Shown: positions 41,703 through 52,044, numbered from the stretch's first letter. The stretch is 64,000 nucleotides of DNA from Verrucomicrobiota bacterium (GCA_021413925.1 JAIOPL010000013.1:1-64000); one strand, 5' to 3'. Numbers and translations: made by a program. Notes: generated from the letters alone by a model not told the origin.

Positions 41703-42878
41703 ATGAACTCCTTTGCCGATCTCGCACTGCTCCCCACCCTTCGGGAGACGCTTGTTGAAAAAAACCTGACCATCCCCACGGATATCCAGGCCCAGACCGT
41801 GCCGGCCCTGCTCGCGGGACGTTCCGTGGTGGGGGTTGCCGAGACCGGCAGCGGAAAAACCCTCGCTTATGCCCTGCCGATTCTCCATCGGCTCAAGACT
41901 CTTGAGCTCCAAGGCAAACCGGTCACTGTCTATGGTGAGCCCCGCGCAATCGTGGTAGTCCCCACCAGGGAGTTGGGTGAGCAGGTCGCCAAGGCCTTCA
42001 AGCCGTTCACTCACACGACGCGTCTCCGCGTGCGCTCACTCCTGGGCGGCACAACAATGGAACAGGCAAAACGCAGCCTGCAGGGTCCCTTCGAAGTGTT
42101 GGTTGCCACGCCTGGGCGCCTTATCAAGATGATGGAGGCAGGGCTCGTGACGCTAGGGGATGTCCGCACCCTCGTGCTCGATGAGGCTGATCAGATGCTG
42201 GATCACGGATTTTTGCCAGATGTGCGACGGATCGTGAAGGATTGCCCGCCAGAGCGTCAGCTCGCGATGTTCTCGGCCACGGTTCCGCCAGCAGTGGAGA
42301 AACTCATTGCGGATCTCTTCGCTAGTGCGGAAGTCATCCGCAGCTTGGGGAGCCACCGGGTCGTGGCGTCACTCACCACTACCCAGGAAACGGTCGTGGG
42401 AGGAAAACGCTTTCCCCTGCTCGAGCGTCTGCTCGACAAAAAGGTGGAGGGAGGAACGATCCTCTTTACCAATACTCGCGAGCAGTGCGATAAGCTGGCC
42501 GGCGAGTTGGAAGAAGCCGGGTGGCCCTGCGTGGTCTACCGGGGAGAGATGGACAAGATGGAGCGGCGCAGGAACCTCAAGGCGTTCCGGGAGGGTGACG
42601 TTGCCCTGCTGATCTCCACCGATCTCGCCTCTAGGGGGCTCGACGTGGAGCATGTCGGCCGCGTCATCAACTATCACATGCCGCAGCAGATGGAGAATTA
42701 CCTGCATCGCGTAGGACGCACTGCACGTGCTGGACGCCCGGGTCTCGTGGTGAATTTCGTGACCGAGCGCGATGCCCCGCTTGTGAGCAAGCTCGACGTC
42801 GTACAGCAGCCCCCAAAGGTTTCTAGAGGGACCTCCTCGGCCTCCTCGGCTTCGAAGTCATCCCAATCCAGGCGCTAA
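41703..42878 (+). CDS. DEAD-box ATP-dependent RNA helicase
   Basis: The 391-residue protein has the full set of motifs: Q-motif region, AETGSGKT, PTRELGEQ, TPGRL, LDEADQML, FSATVP, then STDLASRGLDVEHV and HRVGRTARAG. The short Ser-rich C-terminus lacks an extra RNA-binding domain. It probably remodels rRNA or mRNA. Confidence 0.95.
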   Translation: MNSFADLALLPTLRETLVEKNLTIPTDIQAQTVPALLAGRSVVGVAETGSGKTLAYALPILHRLKTLELQGKPVTVYGEPRAIVVVPTRELGEQVAKAFKPFTHTTRLRVRSLLGGTTMEQAKRSLQGPFEVLVATPGRLIKMMEAGLVTLGDVRTLVLDEADQMLDHGFLPDVRRIVKDCPPERQLAMFSATVPPAVEKLIADLFASAEVIRSLGSHRVVASLTTTQETVVGGKRFPLLERLLDKKVEGGTILFTNTREQCDKLAGELEEAGWPCVVYRGEMDKMERRRNLKAFREGDVALLISTDLASRGLDVEHVGRVINYHMPQQMENYLHRVGRTARAGRPGLVVNFVTERDAPLVSKLDVVQQPPKVSRGTSSASSASKSSQSRR

Positions 42879-42911
42879 TATTCTTTCGCGCCCTTCTCTG
42901 TTCATTTCTCC

Positions 42912-44072
42912 ATGGTCTCATTTGATTCATGGTTGAGCCTGCAGCTCGCCGCTCTCGAAGACCAAGGTCTGCGTCGCAACCTGCAAGTCGTTGAGGAAAC
43001 GCACGGCAGCCAAATCACGATCGCCGGCCGAGAGCTGATCAACTTTTCCTCAAATGACTACCTGGGACTCTCATCTCATCCTGCCATCGCCGATGCGATG
43101 GGGGAGGGGGCTCGTCGATGGGGGACTGGATCCACCGCGTCGCGCCTGATCTGCGGGAATACAGCTGAGCACGCCGCGCTGGAAGAGGAATTGGCGGCGG
43201 CGAAGGGCACGGAGTCCGCCTTGGTCTTCTCGACGGGCGTCGCTGCAGCCACCGGAACCATTCCCGTACTCGCCGGTAAGGATGATGTCATCATCATGGA
43301 CAAGCTGGCCCACGCCTGCCTAATCGACGGGGCCCGCGCGAGCGGCGCAATTCTCCGTGTGTTTCCCCATAACGATCTGGAGAAGATGGAATCCCACCTG
43401 CGATGGGCGCGCGAAAAACATCCCACCTCGCGCGTGATGGTCATCACCGAATCGGTCTTCAGCATGGATGGCGATCTGGCTCCGCTCCGTGAAATCGTAG
43501 GGCTGAAGGAACGCTATGGTGCCATCCTCTTCCTCGATGAGGCTCATGCGGTCGGCGTTCGCGGTGCAGGAGCTCAGGGGCTTGCAGGCGAGCTGGGTCT
43601 TGGAGATCAGGTCGACATCCAGATGGGAACGCTCGGCAAGGCTCTCGGTGTTTCCGGCGGCTACATCGCCGGATCGAGGGTTCTGATCGATTATTTGATC
43701 AACTGCGCCCGAAGCTTTGTCTTCTCCACAGCTCCCTCCCCGGCCGTAGCGGCCGCCTGTCGTGCGTCCCTCAGGATCGTTCAGTCGCCGGAGGGTGATG
43801 CTCTTCGTGCTGACCTTCAGGAAAATCTTCGTCTCTTTGCCTCGGAGATGAAGCTCAGCGACTCCCCGAGTGCGATCCTCCCGCTGATACTCGGAAGTGA
43901 AGAACGCACGATGCAAGAGACGACGCGGCTTCAGCAAGCGGGATTCTTTATTCCAGCGATCCGCTACCCCACCGTTCCGAGAAATACGGCGCGGCTTCGC
44001 ATCACGCTTAGTAGCGCTCACAAACCAGAGCAGATCCAGGGCCTTGCCTCCGCGCTGAAGGGTTCGGGTTAA
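42912..44072 (+). CDS. bioF: 8-amino-7-oxononanoate synthase-like alpha-oxoamine synthase
   Basis: The 386-residue PLP enzyme has FSSNDYLGLSSHP, GTGSTASRLICGNT, FLDEAHAVGVRGAGAQGL and the Schiff-base lysine in GTLGKALGVSGGYIAGS. These fit BioF, the first committed step of biotin synthesis; glycine C-acetyltransferase is the alternative. No other bio gene adjoins. Confidence 0.87.
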   Translation: MVSFDSWLSLQLAALEDQGLRRNLQVVEETHGSQITIAGRELINFSSNDYLGLSSHPAIADAMGEGARRWGTGSTASRLICGNTAEHAALEEELAAAKGTESALVFSTGVAAATGTIPVLAGKDDVIIMDKLAHACLIDGARASGAILRVFPHNDLEKMESHLRWAREKHPTSRVMVITESVFSMDGDLAPLREIVGLKERYGAILFLDEAHAVGVRGAGAQGLAGELGLGDQVDIQMGTLGKALGVSGGYIAGSRVLIDYLINCARSFVFSTAPSPAVAAACRASLRIVQSPEGDALRADLQENLRLFASEMKLSDSPSAILPLILGSEERTMQETTRLQQAGFFIPAIRYPTVPRNTARLRITLSSAHKPEQIQGLASALKGSG

Positions 44073-44100
44073 AGAGCCCTGGGAGCCTTGGGAACGCTAG

Positions 44101-45561
44101 CTATGCTTGGAGCTTCTTCGCGAGGATCTCTCCCGCGAGAGCGGGATTTGCCTTTCCTTTGGAAAGCTTCATGACCTGACCCTTGAGGAAGTTGAGCGCG
44201 GCTTCCTTGCCAGACTTGAAGTCGGCGACAGATGCCGGATTGGCAGCAATGACCTCGTCGCAGAATGCCTCAATAGCCCCGGTGTCGCTGACCTGCTTGA
44301 GCCCCCTCTCCTCAACGATCACTGCGGGCTGCTTGCCGCTGACCATCATCTCGGCAAAGACCTCCTTGCCTTGGCGGCCGCTTATGGTTCCTAACTCAAT
44401 GAGGGCCGTGAGTTCACCGATATAAGCTGCCTGGATGGGGCATTCCGAGAGATCCAGCGAAGCGGCTGAGAGGGCGCTGAGCAGGTCGTTGATGATCCAG
44501 TTTGCAACGCTCTTCGGCTTGGGGGAGCCCTTGCTGGCTACCTCGAAGTAATCAGCCAATGCGGCATCATCTGCTAGGACGGCCGCGTCGTACTCGCTGA
44601 TACCATAGTCAGCGACGAATCGGTCGCGCTTGGCCTGAGGCAACTCCGGCATGCCAACCTTTGCCGATTCGACGATCTTGGCCGTGCGGACGGGAAGCAG
44701 GTCAGGATCGGGGAAGTAGCGGTAGTCGTGAGCGGACTCCTTGATGCGCATGAGCGTCGTCTCGCCACGGTCGTCATCCCAACGACGCGTCTCCTGATCG
44801 AGTTTTCCTCCCGCCTTCACAAAGGCAGTCTGGCGCTCGATCTCGAAGGCGAGAGCGCGGCGGACTCCGCTGATGGAATTGAGATTCTTCAGCTCGATCT
44901 TGGTGCCGTATTCCTTCTGGCCGACAGGTCGCACGGAAACGTTCACATCGCAGCGCATCTGGCCCTTCTCCATGTCGGCATCGCTGATTTCACCATAGAC
45001 AAGGATCTGACGCAGTGCCGTGAGGTAGGCGAAGGCCTCCTCGGGGGAAGCGATGTCGGCCTCCGAGACGATCTCCATGAGAGGTGTGCCGGCGCGGTTG
45101 AAATCAATGCCGCTGGCAGTCTCGAGATGGAAACTCTTCGCCACATCCTCCTCCAGATGGATGCGGGTGAGCCGGATCTTCTTGCCGGGGGTCGCGATCG
45201 TCTTCTGGGCATCCTTAGGATAGGCCGTCTCGTGGAGAGGGACGTCGCCTCCGAGACAGAGGGGCTGGTCGTACTGGGAGATCTGATAGTTCTTCGGCAT
45301 GTCCGGGTAGTAGTAGTTCTTGCGATCGAACTTACAGACCTCGGGAATGTCACAGCCTAGCATCAGTCCTGCGCGGGCGGTAAGTCGCAGCGCCTCGCCA
45401 TTCATCACCGGAAGCGCACCGGGCAGTCCGAGACACGTAGGGCAGGTGTGCGTGTTCGGTTCAGCTCCGTACTCGACCTTGCAACCGCAGAACATCTTGC
45501 TCTTGGTTTTCAACTGGGCATGGACTTCAAGTCCGATCGTTACGCTGTATTCCGTGCTCAT
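44101..45561 (-). CDS. gatB: Asp-tRNA(Asn)/Glu-tRNA(Gln) amidotransferase subunit B
   Basis: The 486-residue protein has the GatB/GatE signature (TIGLEVHAQLKTKSKMFCGC, HTCPTCLGLPGALPVMN), the kinase-like core with LEEDVAKS and RAGTPLMEIVSEAD, and a C-terminal YqeY-like tail. It transamidates mischarged tRNAs together with GatA and GatC, which are not in the window. Confidence 0.96.
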   Translation of the reverse strand: MSTEYSVTIGLEVHAQLKTKSKMFCGCKVEYGAEPNTHTCPTCLGLPGALPVMNGEALRLTARAGLMLGCDIPEVCKFDRKNYYYPDMPKNYQISQYDQPLCLGGDVPLHETAYPKDAQKTIATPGKKIRLTRIHLEEDVAKSFHLETASGIDFNRAGTPLMEIVSEADIASPEEAFAYLTALRQILVYGEISDADMEKGQMRCDVNVSVRPVGQKEYGTKIELKNLNSISGVRRALAFEIERQTAFVKAGGKLDQETRRWDDDRGETTLMRIKESAHDYRYFPDPDLLPVRTAKIVESAKVGMPELPQAKRDRFVADYGISEYDAAVLADDAALADYFEVASKGSPKPKSVANWIINDLLSALSAASLDLSECPIQAAYIGELTALIELGTISGRQGKEVFAEMMVSGKQPAVIVEERGLKQVSDTGAIEAFCDEVIAANPASVADFKSGKEAALNFLKGQVMKLSKGKANPALAGEILAKKLQA

Positions 45562-45577
45562 AAGATGATGTTCTCTG

Positions 45578-46555
45578 TCAGTTGGCTTTACCGGGAGTCG
45601 TGATGGATTGCGAGGACGTGTTTGTAGCGTGCGGTTTGGCGCGAGGCGAGTTCGGAGAATTGCCAGGATGGGCTTTTTTGATCGGTTGGATCGGCTGGCT
45701 GTGCCGGACGGGGACTGGGGGTTCGAGGGCGTAGTTAAGCGCCCCGGTCAGATCGAATTCCTTTAGCTGGGCAAGAAGGAGGGGATCATTGGCCGCGGCT
45801 TGGACATGCTTGTTCTGCAGAAGAGGCAGGATGTTCTTTTTCTCGGCTGCTTTTTCCAGGGCGGGGTCTTGGATCAGGGCGGTAATGTGAGGATTGGCGA
45901 TGATCTTCAGTGTCCCGGGATACTGCACGAAGCGCTCGATGGCCTGTTGCGAGCCTGCTACCATGGAGATCTTCACGATATTGTCGTAGAATGCCGCCGG
46001 GAGCGGGTCTGCCTTCTTGAGAGTCTGGCCAGTGACACCGATTTCCAGTGATTCCTTCAGCTTGATCAGGAAGAGGGCCGTTTTTTCCGTGGAGAGTAAC
46101 CGCCCCTCATTCCGGGCCTGGACGACGCGGAGTTCCCCGAGAGCTCCCATGCCCCTGATCAGCGTGATTCCAGCCCAGAGAAAGAGGATGCCGAAGATCA
46201 CTCCGCAAACTGCGCCACCCAAACCAAAACCAAGCCGGATCACTCCCGAGTGATCCTCAGTCTTTTTAAAAAGAAGCCCTGCGACGATCGAGATGCCGAT
46301 ATAGATACCTATACCGACCGTCAGCCCCGCGACGGCGGGGGCGATCAGGGGAGGGACCTTGGAGAAAAAGGCGACCACCGTCCCCGTGGCTCCTGCAGCC
46401 GTCGAACCTCCGATCCAGGCACAAAAAAGGGCCGCTAACCTCAGGAGACCGCGTACGGCTCCGAGTCTCCAACCCCGCCATAGCTCCCATAAAAGGAAAA
46501 GTGTCGCCGCAATAAAAATGTACTGCTGCCACTGGGCGGAGCCTTCGAGGAGCAT
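45578..46555 (-). CDS. CvpA-family membrane protein with long C-terminal extension
   Basis: From ATG 46555 (about 325 residues) the first 150 residues contain four membrane segments in the CvpA pattern (WRGWRLGAVRGLLRLAALFC, GAVCGVIFGILFLWAGI). A soluble part of about 150 residues and a Pro/Ser-rich tail follow. The longer start at 46648 would overlap the next gene and a heptamer array, so I prefer 46555. Function is not established for this variant. Confidence 0.7.
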   Translation of the reverse strand: MLLEGSAQWQQYIFIAATLFLLWELWRGWRLGAVRGLLRLAALFCAWIGGSTAAGATGTVVAFFSKVPPLIAPAVAGLTVGIGIYIGISIVAGLLFKKTEDHSGVIRLGFGLGGAVCGVIFGILFLWAGITLIRGMGALGELRVVQARNEGRLLSTEKTALFLIKLKESLEIGVTGQTLKKADPLPAAFYDNIVKISMVAGSQQAIERFVQYPGTLKIIANPHITALIQDPALEKAAEKKNILPLLQNKHVQAAANDPLLLAQLKEFDLTGALNYALEPPVPVRHSQPIQPIKKAHPGNSPNSPRAKPHATNTSSQSITTPGKAN

Positions 46556-46564
46556 TTGGGGAAA

Positions 46565-46592
46565 GGATGAAGTAGGAGTTATGAATGATGAA
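46565..46592. repeat. Heptamer array before the cvpA-like gene
   Basis: On the minus strand the four 7-bp units are TTCATCA, TTCATAA, CTCCTAC and TTCATCC, ending 9 bp before the ATG at 46555. The layout parallels the array before the Lrp gene at 7620. Confidence 0.85.
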
Positions 46593-46619
46593 ATGGGAAC
46601 TAAAGGCCCATTCCCTGTT

Positions 46620-46901
46620 TTAAGAATGGGTGCTGGCCAAAAAAACAAAGGCGCAGGCCATTACGCTCAAAATTAAGTTGAGCCAAGAGGCTATGGTTTT
46701 GCACCTGCCCGGAGACAAAGATGGAATGAGCAGACCAACGAAGATGCAAGGGAACAGCGCCAAAAAATTCCAGTCGGTCCATCGATGATTCAGACCAGCT
46801 CTATGCGTAATAGCCCAAAGACAGATGACTAAAGCGCTTATCAATGAGACTAAAGCAAGCCACCTGAGAACAGCCCCAAGCTGATTATGTTTTGAGCGCA
46901 T
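46620..46901 (-). CDS. Small membrane protein, hypothetical
   Basis: The frame gives 93 residues with three hydrophobic segments (VLRWLALVSLISALVICLWA, FLALFPCIFVGLLI, LNLILSVMACAFVFLA) and a basic N-terminus. No family is recognised. It lies upstream of the cvpA-like gene on the same strand. Confidence 0.5.
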   Translation of the reverse strand: MRSKHNQLGAVLRWLALVSLISALVICLWAITHRAGLNHRWTDWNFLALFPCIFVGLLIPSLSPGRCKTIASWLNLILSVMACAFVFLASTHS

Positions 46902-46918
46902 TAATCAACAATGAAGAA

Positions 46919-46946
46919 GCGGCGCAGAAAATCAATCCTGCGCCGC
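46919..46946 (-). terminator. Probable terminator downstream of smc
   Basis: GCGGCGCAG pairs perfectly with CTGCGCCGC across a 10-base loop; a TTCTTCATT tract follows on the minus strand. It lies about 200 bp after the smc stop codon. Confidence 0.55.
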
Positions 46947-47147
46947 CTCCTCGGGGTGGGGGGAAAAGGCGCCTGGGAAGGCGGCTTTGCTTGCCTCGCT
47001 CGTGCGATGTCATGCGAGCCTCCAGGCGAGCAGTCCGAGGATGCCTGATCTGGGAAGATTGGCAGACAAATGGCACTCGTTCCTCAGTTCCTGTCTTCCT
47101 CGTTTGCTTGCTTGGCCGTTGCTTCGCATCCGTTGCATCCAGATTAT

Positions 47148-50100
47148 TTATCCTTCAATCTCCTCCGTTACACCAACGGGAGCCGTTTCCAGCGTCTCGT
47201 CGCGCAGGGTGCTGTTCGTGGCTGCGGCTGGCGGTAGTTGCTCATCCCGACCGGTGAACTTGACGCTGAGGAGCTTGCTGATGCCGCGCTCTTCCATGGT
47301 TACGCCATAGAGGGAGTCGGCACGCGACATCGTGCGCTTGTTGTGGGTGATGACCATGAATTGACTCTGGCCGATGAAACGGTCGAGTAGCTTGATGAAG
47401 CGCCCGATATTCGACTCGTCGAGCGGGGCGTCCATTTCGTCGAGCACACAGAAGGGGGAGGGCTTCACCATGTAGATAGCGAAGAGCAGGGCCACTGCCG
47501 TCATGGTGCGCTCGCCGCCGGAGAGGAGCGAAATGCTCTGGAGCTTCTTGCCAGGAGGGCTGGCGATGATCTCGATGCCACTCTCGAGCGGATCGCTCTC
47601 ATCCATGAGGAGGAGGTTGGCCTTACCGCCGCCGAAGAGCTGGGTGAACATCTCCAGGAAGTTCACGCGGATCTTCTCGAAAGTCTCCGAGAAGAGCTCC
47701 TTGGTCGTCTTGTTGATTCGGGCGATCGCCTCCATCAGCTCGGCCTTGCCGTTGATCAGATCGTTATTCTGCTGTTCAAGGAATTTGTAGCGTTCCTCCA
47801 GCTCATCGTATTCCTGAATGGCATCCAGGTTGACGGGCCCCATCGAGTCGGCGCGTTCGGTTAGCTCGGCAACAACGAGCTCGATCCGTTCCCACGGGAT
47901 TTCCGCAGGGATGGGGCCGCTGATAGCCTGAACCACCTCAACCGTGATCTCTTCGGGGTTTTCATTGGAAGAAACCTCCCCTTCGACCGTCGGATCGGTG
48001 GATGCGGGAAGGGCGGCACGGCGCTCCTTTTCCTTCTGCTGGGCCACGGCCTTGAGTAGGGCATAGCGGTCTGGCTCAAATCCAGCAAGATCGAGCTGGT
48101 AGCGTCGGGAGACATGGTCGCGGATCGACTCGGCGCGGAGCTTCAGCTCGGCAAGGCGTACCTCGTTCTTAGAGCGGTTATCCTGCAGGTCGGAGAGATT
48201 TTTGCGGGCGCCACGCAGGGCGATTTCCAACGCCTCAACGCCGGATTGCAGTTCGGCACGGCGGACGCCTAGCTCCAGCACCCGGGCCTCGGCTTCGGCG
48301 CTTTCGATTTTCCAAGTCTCCACGCTCTCGGCAAGTCCCGTCGACTCGGCTTCCAGCGACTTGATCTTTTCGTCGTGCGTCGTGATATCGCGTTCACGAA
48401 CCGAGATCGTTTCGGCCAGCTCGCGGATACGGGCCTCCATGGGGGCACGCTGGTTTGCGAGCGACTGCTGACGCTGACGCTCGGTGGCAACCCGTAGTCG
48501 TGCCTCGGCGAGATCTGCGGCCGCGGTCGTCTCGGCGTCCCGCAGGAAGGAAATCCTGAAGCCGGCGGCTGAACGCTCTTCGCGTGCGGTGTTTAGCTCC
48601 AGCGAGGCTGTCTCGAGCTGCTGCTCACGATCAGCAATCTGTGCTTCCAGGAGCTGGATGTGTTCCTGCAGGGAGGAGATTTCGCCGTCGAGGGACTCGT
48701 GACGGTTACGGGCATTCTCCAGTTCGCGGGTTGCCAGAAGGTTATCGGCCTGTGCCGCAGCAAGCAGTCCCTGCGTGTTTCCGAGAACTTCTCGGGCGTC
48801 GCGGAGACGATTCACTGCAGCCTCCAGCGCAGCGAGAGCTCCTTCACGAACAAGGGAGAGATGCGAGACGCTCTCACGGAGCAAGTTCACCTCCCGCTCG
48901 AGCGAGGCAATCTGGGAGCGGCGAAGCAGTGCGGATCCGCTAACATCTCCCGTGGAACCACCATGCGCGACGCCGTCGCGACCAAGGAATTCACCGGTGC
49001 GCGCCGCAAAAGCAAGACCGGGATATGCCCGCTTGAGCCGGAAGGCCGTCGCTAGATCGGGCACGATGGCGACCCCTTCGAGAAGGCGGCCGATCAGCCC
49101 ATGCGCCGAGCCAGTAGCGCGCACCACATCGACTGCCCAGCAAGTCGCACCCTCGGGAAGCGCCTCGGCTGGGGAAGGACTGATCGGCAGAAGATCGCTT
49201 GCCACCACGGAAGCACGTCCTTGAGCAGCCTCGCGCAACGTCTGAAGGGCAGCCTCAGCCATGCCGGCATCGGCAAAAACTATGGCCCGGCTGGCAGCTC
49301 CAAGCGCGGCCTCGATCGCTGGGATTTCGGCGGCCGGAACTTCGATCAGCGAGGCAAGAGTTCCGAGAATGCCAGCCTGATAAAATTCGGGGCGGTCTAG
49401 GCCGCGCAGGATAGCCTGCGCTCCCTCGCCAAGTCCCTCACCCTCACGCTCAAGCTGGAGTAGGATTTCCAGCCGATGTTCGCGTTCGGAGAGTTGCTTT
49501 ACCGAGTTGTTCCATTCGGTCTCGGCAATCTGGCGTGCATTCTGCGCCTCGTCATGCCCCTGCTGGGCGGCGAGAAGCTCCTGCTCCGCCGCGTCCAGAG
49601 AGGCTCGTGTGGAGGCCTGGGCAGCTCCCGTCTGGTCCGCGCGTGTTGCGGCTGTCGTGACGGCAAGGCCGGCGACGGAAACTTGCTCCTGAAGTTGGAG
49701 GGAACGAGATCTCTCGGCATCGCGGCGGGCGCTGGCGGTGGAGAGCTCACCCCGAACATCGGTTAGACGGTTTTCCAGTCCATGAAGGCGTCCGGTGAGG
49801 GACTCAGTGGCCTGCTCGGCGGACTGACGCTCCTGCTGCGCCTGCTGGAGACGCGCGGCACCCGCCTGGAGTAGCTCTTCCTCGCCGCGGAGAACTTCCA
49901 GCAATGATGTCAGCTGGGCATCCGTCTGCTCGATCTCGTTTTCCTGCTCGCGGATGCGTAGATGCGTGGCATCGATATCGGCGCTGGCGCGGATCCCCAT
50001 CTCGCGGAATTCACCGCAACGTTCGGCATTCGTCTCGATGCGGCTCTCGCCGGAGAAGATCCGGTTGCGCAGGGTCTGCAGGCTGTCGCGAGCAACTCCG

Positions 50101-50948
50101 GTCTCGGTATCGAGTGCGGTGACCTGTTCGCGGGCCCCGGCAACCTCGAGCTCCTGCTCGCCGATCTCGTGCTCATAGAGAGCGCGGGCATCGGCACTCT
50201 TCTCCACCTGCTCCGCAACCTCGGTGATCGAACGCTCCAGATCGAGGTAGGTGCGGTGCGAAAGATGGGTGTCGAGAACACGCAGGTCCTCCATGAGGGA
50301 CTGATAGCGGCGGGCCTTCCCAGCCTGACGCTGGAGGGAGCCGATCTGGCGCTTCACCTCCTTGATGATGTCGGAGACGCGGAGCAGGTTCGACTCAGTG
50401 TACTCGAGCTTGCGAAGCGCCTCCTTCTTTTGGGCCTTGTACTTTGTGATGCCGGCTGCCTCTTCGAAAATGGCGCGACGGTCTTCCGGACGGCTATTGA
50501 GCAGCTGGGCCGTGCGACCCTGCTCCATGATGGAGTAGGCGCTTCGGCCGATGCCGGTGTCCATGAAGAGATTGTGGATGTCCTTGAGCCGGCAGGGTGT
50601 GCCGTTGATCAGATACTCCGACTTGCCATCGCGAAAGACGCGGCGGGTGATGCGGACTTCATTCCACTCGACTCCCAGCTCCTGCTCGCACTCAGCAAAG
50701 GTCATGGAGACCTCGGCCATGTTGTGGGGCTGTCGCGTGTCGGTGCCGTTGAAAATGACGTCGGCCATCTCGCCGCCACGGAGCGCCTTGGCAGACTGCT
50801 CGCCGAGCACCCACCGGATTGCATCCAGGACATTCGATTTGCCGCAGCCGTTCGGGCCGACAATGGCAGTCACCCCGCGATGAAAACGCAAGGTTGTCTT
50901 GGGGGCAAAGGACTTGAATCCGATCAGTTCGAGTGATTGAAGATACAT
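47148..50948 (-). CDS. smc: Chromosome segregation ATPase SMC
   Basis: From the ATG at 50948 the product has 1266 residues. It has Walker A (AIVGPNGCGKSNVLDAIRWV), long coiled coils interrupted by a hinge near the middle (about 510-660), the signature SLLSGGERTMTAVALLFAIY and Walker B CVLDEMDAPLDE, DxNI. It is somewhat longer than typical SMC. Nine extra in-frame codons upstream are not conserved. ScpA/ScpB partners are not in the window. Confidence 0.96.
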   Translation of the reverse strand: MYLQSLELIGFKSFAPKTTLRFHRGVTAIVGPNGCGKSNVLDAIRWVLGEQSAKALRGGEMADVIFNGTDTRQPHNMAEVSMTFAECEQELGVEWNEVRITRRVFRDGKSEYLINGTPCRLKDIHNLFMDTGIGRSAYSIMEQGRTAQLLNSRPEDRRAIFEEAAGITKYKAQKKEALRKLEYTESNLLRVSDIIKEVKRQIGSLQRQAGKARRYQSLMEDLRVLDTHLSHRTYLDLERSITEVAEQVEKSADARALYEHEIGEQELEVAGAREQVTALDTETGVARDSLQTLRNRIFSGESRIETNAERCGEFREMGIRASADIDATHLRIREQENEIEQTDAQLTSLLEVLRGEEELLQAGAARLQQAQQERQSAEQATESLTGRLHGLENRLTDVRGELSTASARRDAERSRSLQLQEQVSVAGLAVTTAATRADQTGAAQASTRASLDAAEQELLAAQQGHDEAQNARQIAETEWNNSVKQLSEREHRLEILLQLEREGEGLGEGAQAILRGLDRPEFYQAGILGTLASLIEVPAAEIPAIEAALGAASRAIVFADAGMAEAALQTLREAAQGRASVVASDLLPISPSPAEALPEGATCWAVDVVRATGSAHGLIGRLLEGVAIVPDLATAFRLKRAYPGLAFAARTGEFLGRDGVAHGGSTGDVSGSALLRRSQIASLEREVNLLRESVSHLSLVREGALAALEAAVNRLRDAREVLGNTQGLLAAAQADNLLATRELENARNRHESLDGEISSLQEHIQLLEAQIADREQQLETASLELNTAREERSAAGFRISFLRDAETTAAADLAEARLRVATERQRQQSLANQRAPMEARIRELAETISVRERDITTHDEKIKSLEAESTGLAESVETWKIESAEAEARVLELGVRRAELQSGVEALEIALRGARKNLSDLQDNRSKNEVRLAELKLRAESIRDHVSRRYQLDLAGFEPDRYALLKAVAQQKEKERRAALPASTDPTVEGEVSSNENPEEITVEVVQAISGPIPAEIPWERIELVVAELTERADSMGPVNLDAIQEYDELEERYKFLEQQNNDLINGKAELMEAIARINKTTKELFSETFEKIRVNFLEMFTQLFGGGKANLLLMDESDPLESGIEIIASPPGKKLQSISLLSGGERTMTAVALLFAIYMVKPSPFCVLDEMDAPLDESNIGRFIKLLDRFIGQSQFMVITHNKRTMSRADSLYGVTMEERGISKLLSVKFTGRDEQLPPAAATNSTLRDETLETAPVGVTEEIEG

Positions 50949-51156
50949 GAGAAAAAGAGTGGCTGGAGGTGCCAAAGAGTAGCTCTAGTAGGTGCTAAGT
51001 CACAACAAAAAACACAACCCCTTGGGGTATTCGCATCTATCACCACAATATATAGTGGTTTCCGGACATCTCTTGGTCAGCTCTCTTGAGGGAGTCGGAC
51101 ATCCCCGCCCAATTGCTTGCTTGGATAAGCCGGCAGGTTTCCTTAAAAGATATTCC

Positions 51157-51822
51157 ATGTCATCCTTTGATTTCGCACCAGTCCTTGCCGCCCGCATTAT
51201 TTCCGTAATCACCATCGACCGCGCCGAAGATGCAGAGCCCCTGACTCAAGCCCTTCTGGATGGTGGCCTGAATGCTCTCGAAGTCACTTTCCGTACCCCC
51301 GCCGCCCCGGAGGCAGTTGCCCGGATCAAGGCAGCCTTCGGAGACAAGGTCCATCTTGGTGTTGGCACCCTGCTCACGGGCGAGCAGGTCGTCCAGGCAG
51401 CCGAGGCAGGAGCTACCTTCGGTCTCGCTCCCGGCCTGAATGCAAATGTCGTCCGGGCCGCCCATGAACGCGGCCTTGGATTTATCCCTGGAGTCATGAC
51501 CCCCTCGGAAATCGAGCGCGCACTCGAACTCGGCTGCAAGGTCCAGAAGTTCTTCCCGGCGGATGTCGCCGGCGGCATCAAGATGCTCAAAACTCTCTCC
51601 GGCCCCTTCGGCCACACCGGCGTGAAGTTCGTCCCGCTAGGCGGCGTCAGCGCCGCCACGCTGAAAGAATATCTGGCTGCTCCCGGCGTTGCCGCGGTAG
51701 GTGGCTCCTGGATCGCTGACCGCTCTCTCATTAAGGCCGGCGACTGGGCCGGAATCACGGCTCTTGCGAGGAAAGCCGTTGCCATTGCCTCGGGACAGGA
51801 AGAGGAAGGCTCCTTGGAGTAA
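51157..51822 (+). CDS. eda: KDPG/KHG aldolase
   Basis: The 221-residue TIM-barrel protein has the Eda pattern: Glu in LEVTFRTPAAPEAV, LGVGTLLTGEQV, and the Schiff-base lysine in VQKFFPADVAGG. It cleaves 2-keto-3-deoxy-6-phosphogluconate (Entner-Doudoroff) or 4-hydroxy-2-oxoglutarate. Upstream codons in this frame to 50992 are not conserved. It is not next to other sugar acid genes. Confidence 0.92.
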   Translation: MSSFDFAPVLAARIISVITIDRAEDAEPLTQALLDGGLNALEVTFRTPAAPEAVARIKAAFGDKVHLGVGTLLTGEQVVQAAEAGATFGLAPGLNANVVRAAHERGLGFIPGVMTPSEIERALELGCKVQKFFPADVAGGIKMLKTLSGPFGHTGVKFVPLGGVSAATLKEYLAAPGVAAVGGSWIADRSLIKAGDWAGITALARKAVAIASGQEEEGSLE

Positions 51823-51852
51823 AGACGAGCAGTTGAACGGGCCTCACCTAAC

Positions 51853-52044
51853 TTGCAACGTCTCCTTCTAAGACCCGGAGTGCTGATTGCTGTCGGCTTG
51901 CTTCTTCTAGGAGCGGTAACCGCAGAAATCTGCTTTCTGAGGTCAAATGGCCACCGAACCGCGGTAAACACCCGGATCTCAGAGCAGTTCGGTGAGGCGC
52001 TGGAGCGCGCGGGGATTCAGACTCAGGCAGCACCCTCCAAGTAG
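51853..52044 (+). CDS. Hypothetical single-span membrane peptide
   Basis: A TTG-started frame of 63 residues has one clear membrane helix (PGVLIAVGLLLLGAVTAEI). It begins 30 bp after eda. No family is recognised, and the start codon is weak. Confidence 0.3.
   Translation: MQRLLLRPGVLIAVGLLLLGAVTAEICFLRSNGHRTAVNTRISEQFGEALERAGIQTQAAPSK

Noticed and set aside
49962-50936. Plus-strand frame of 324 codons inside smc
   Set aside because: Antisense shadow of the smc head and coiled coil; no family features.
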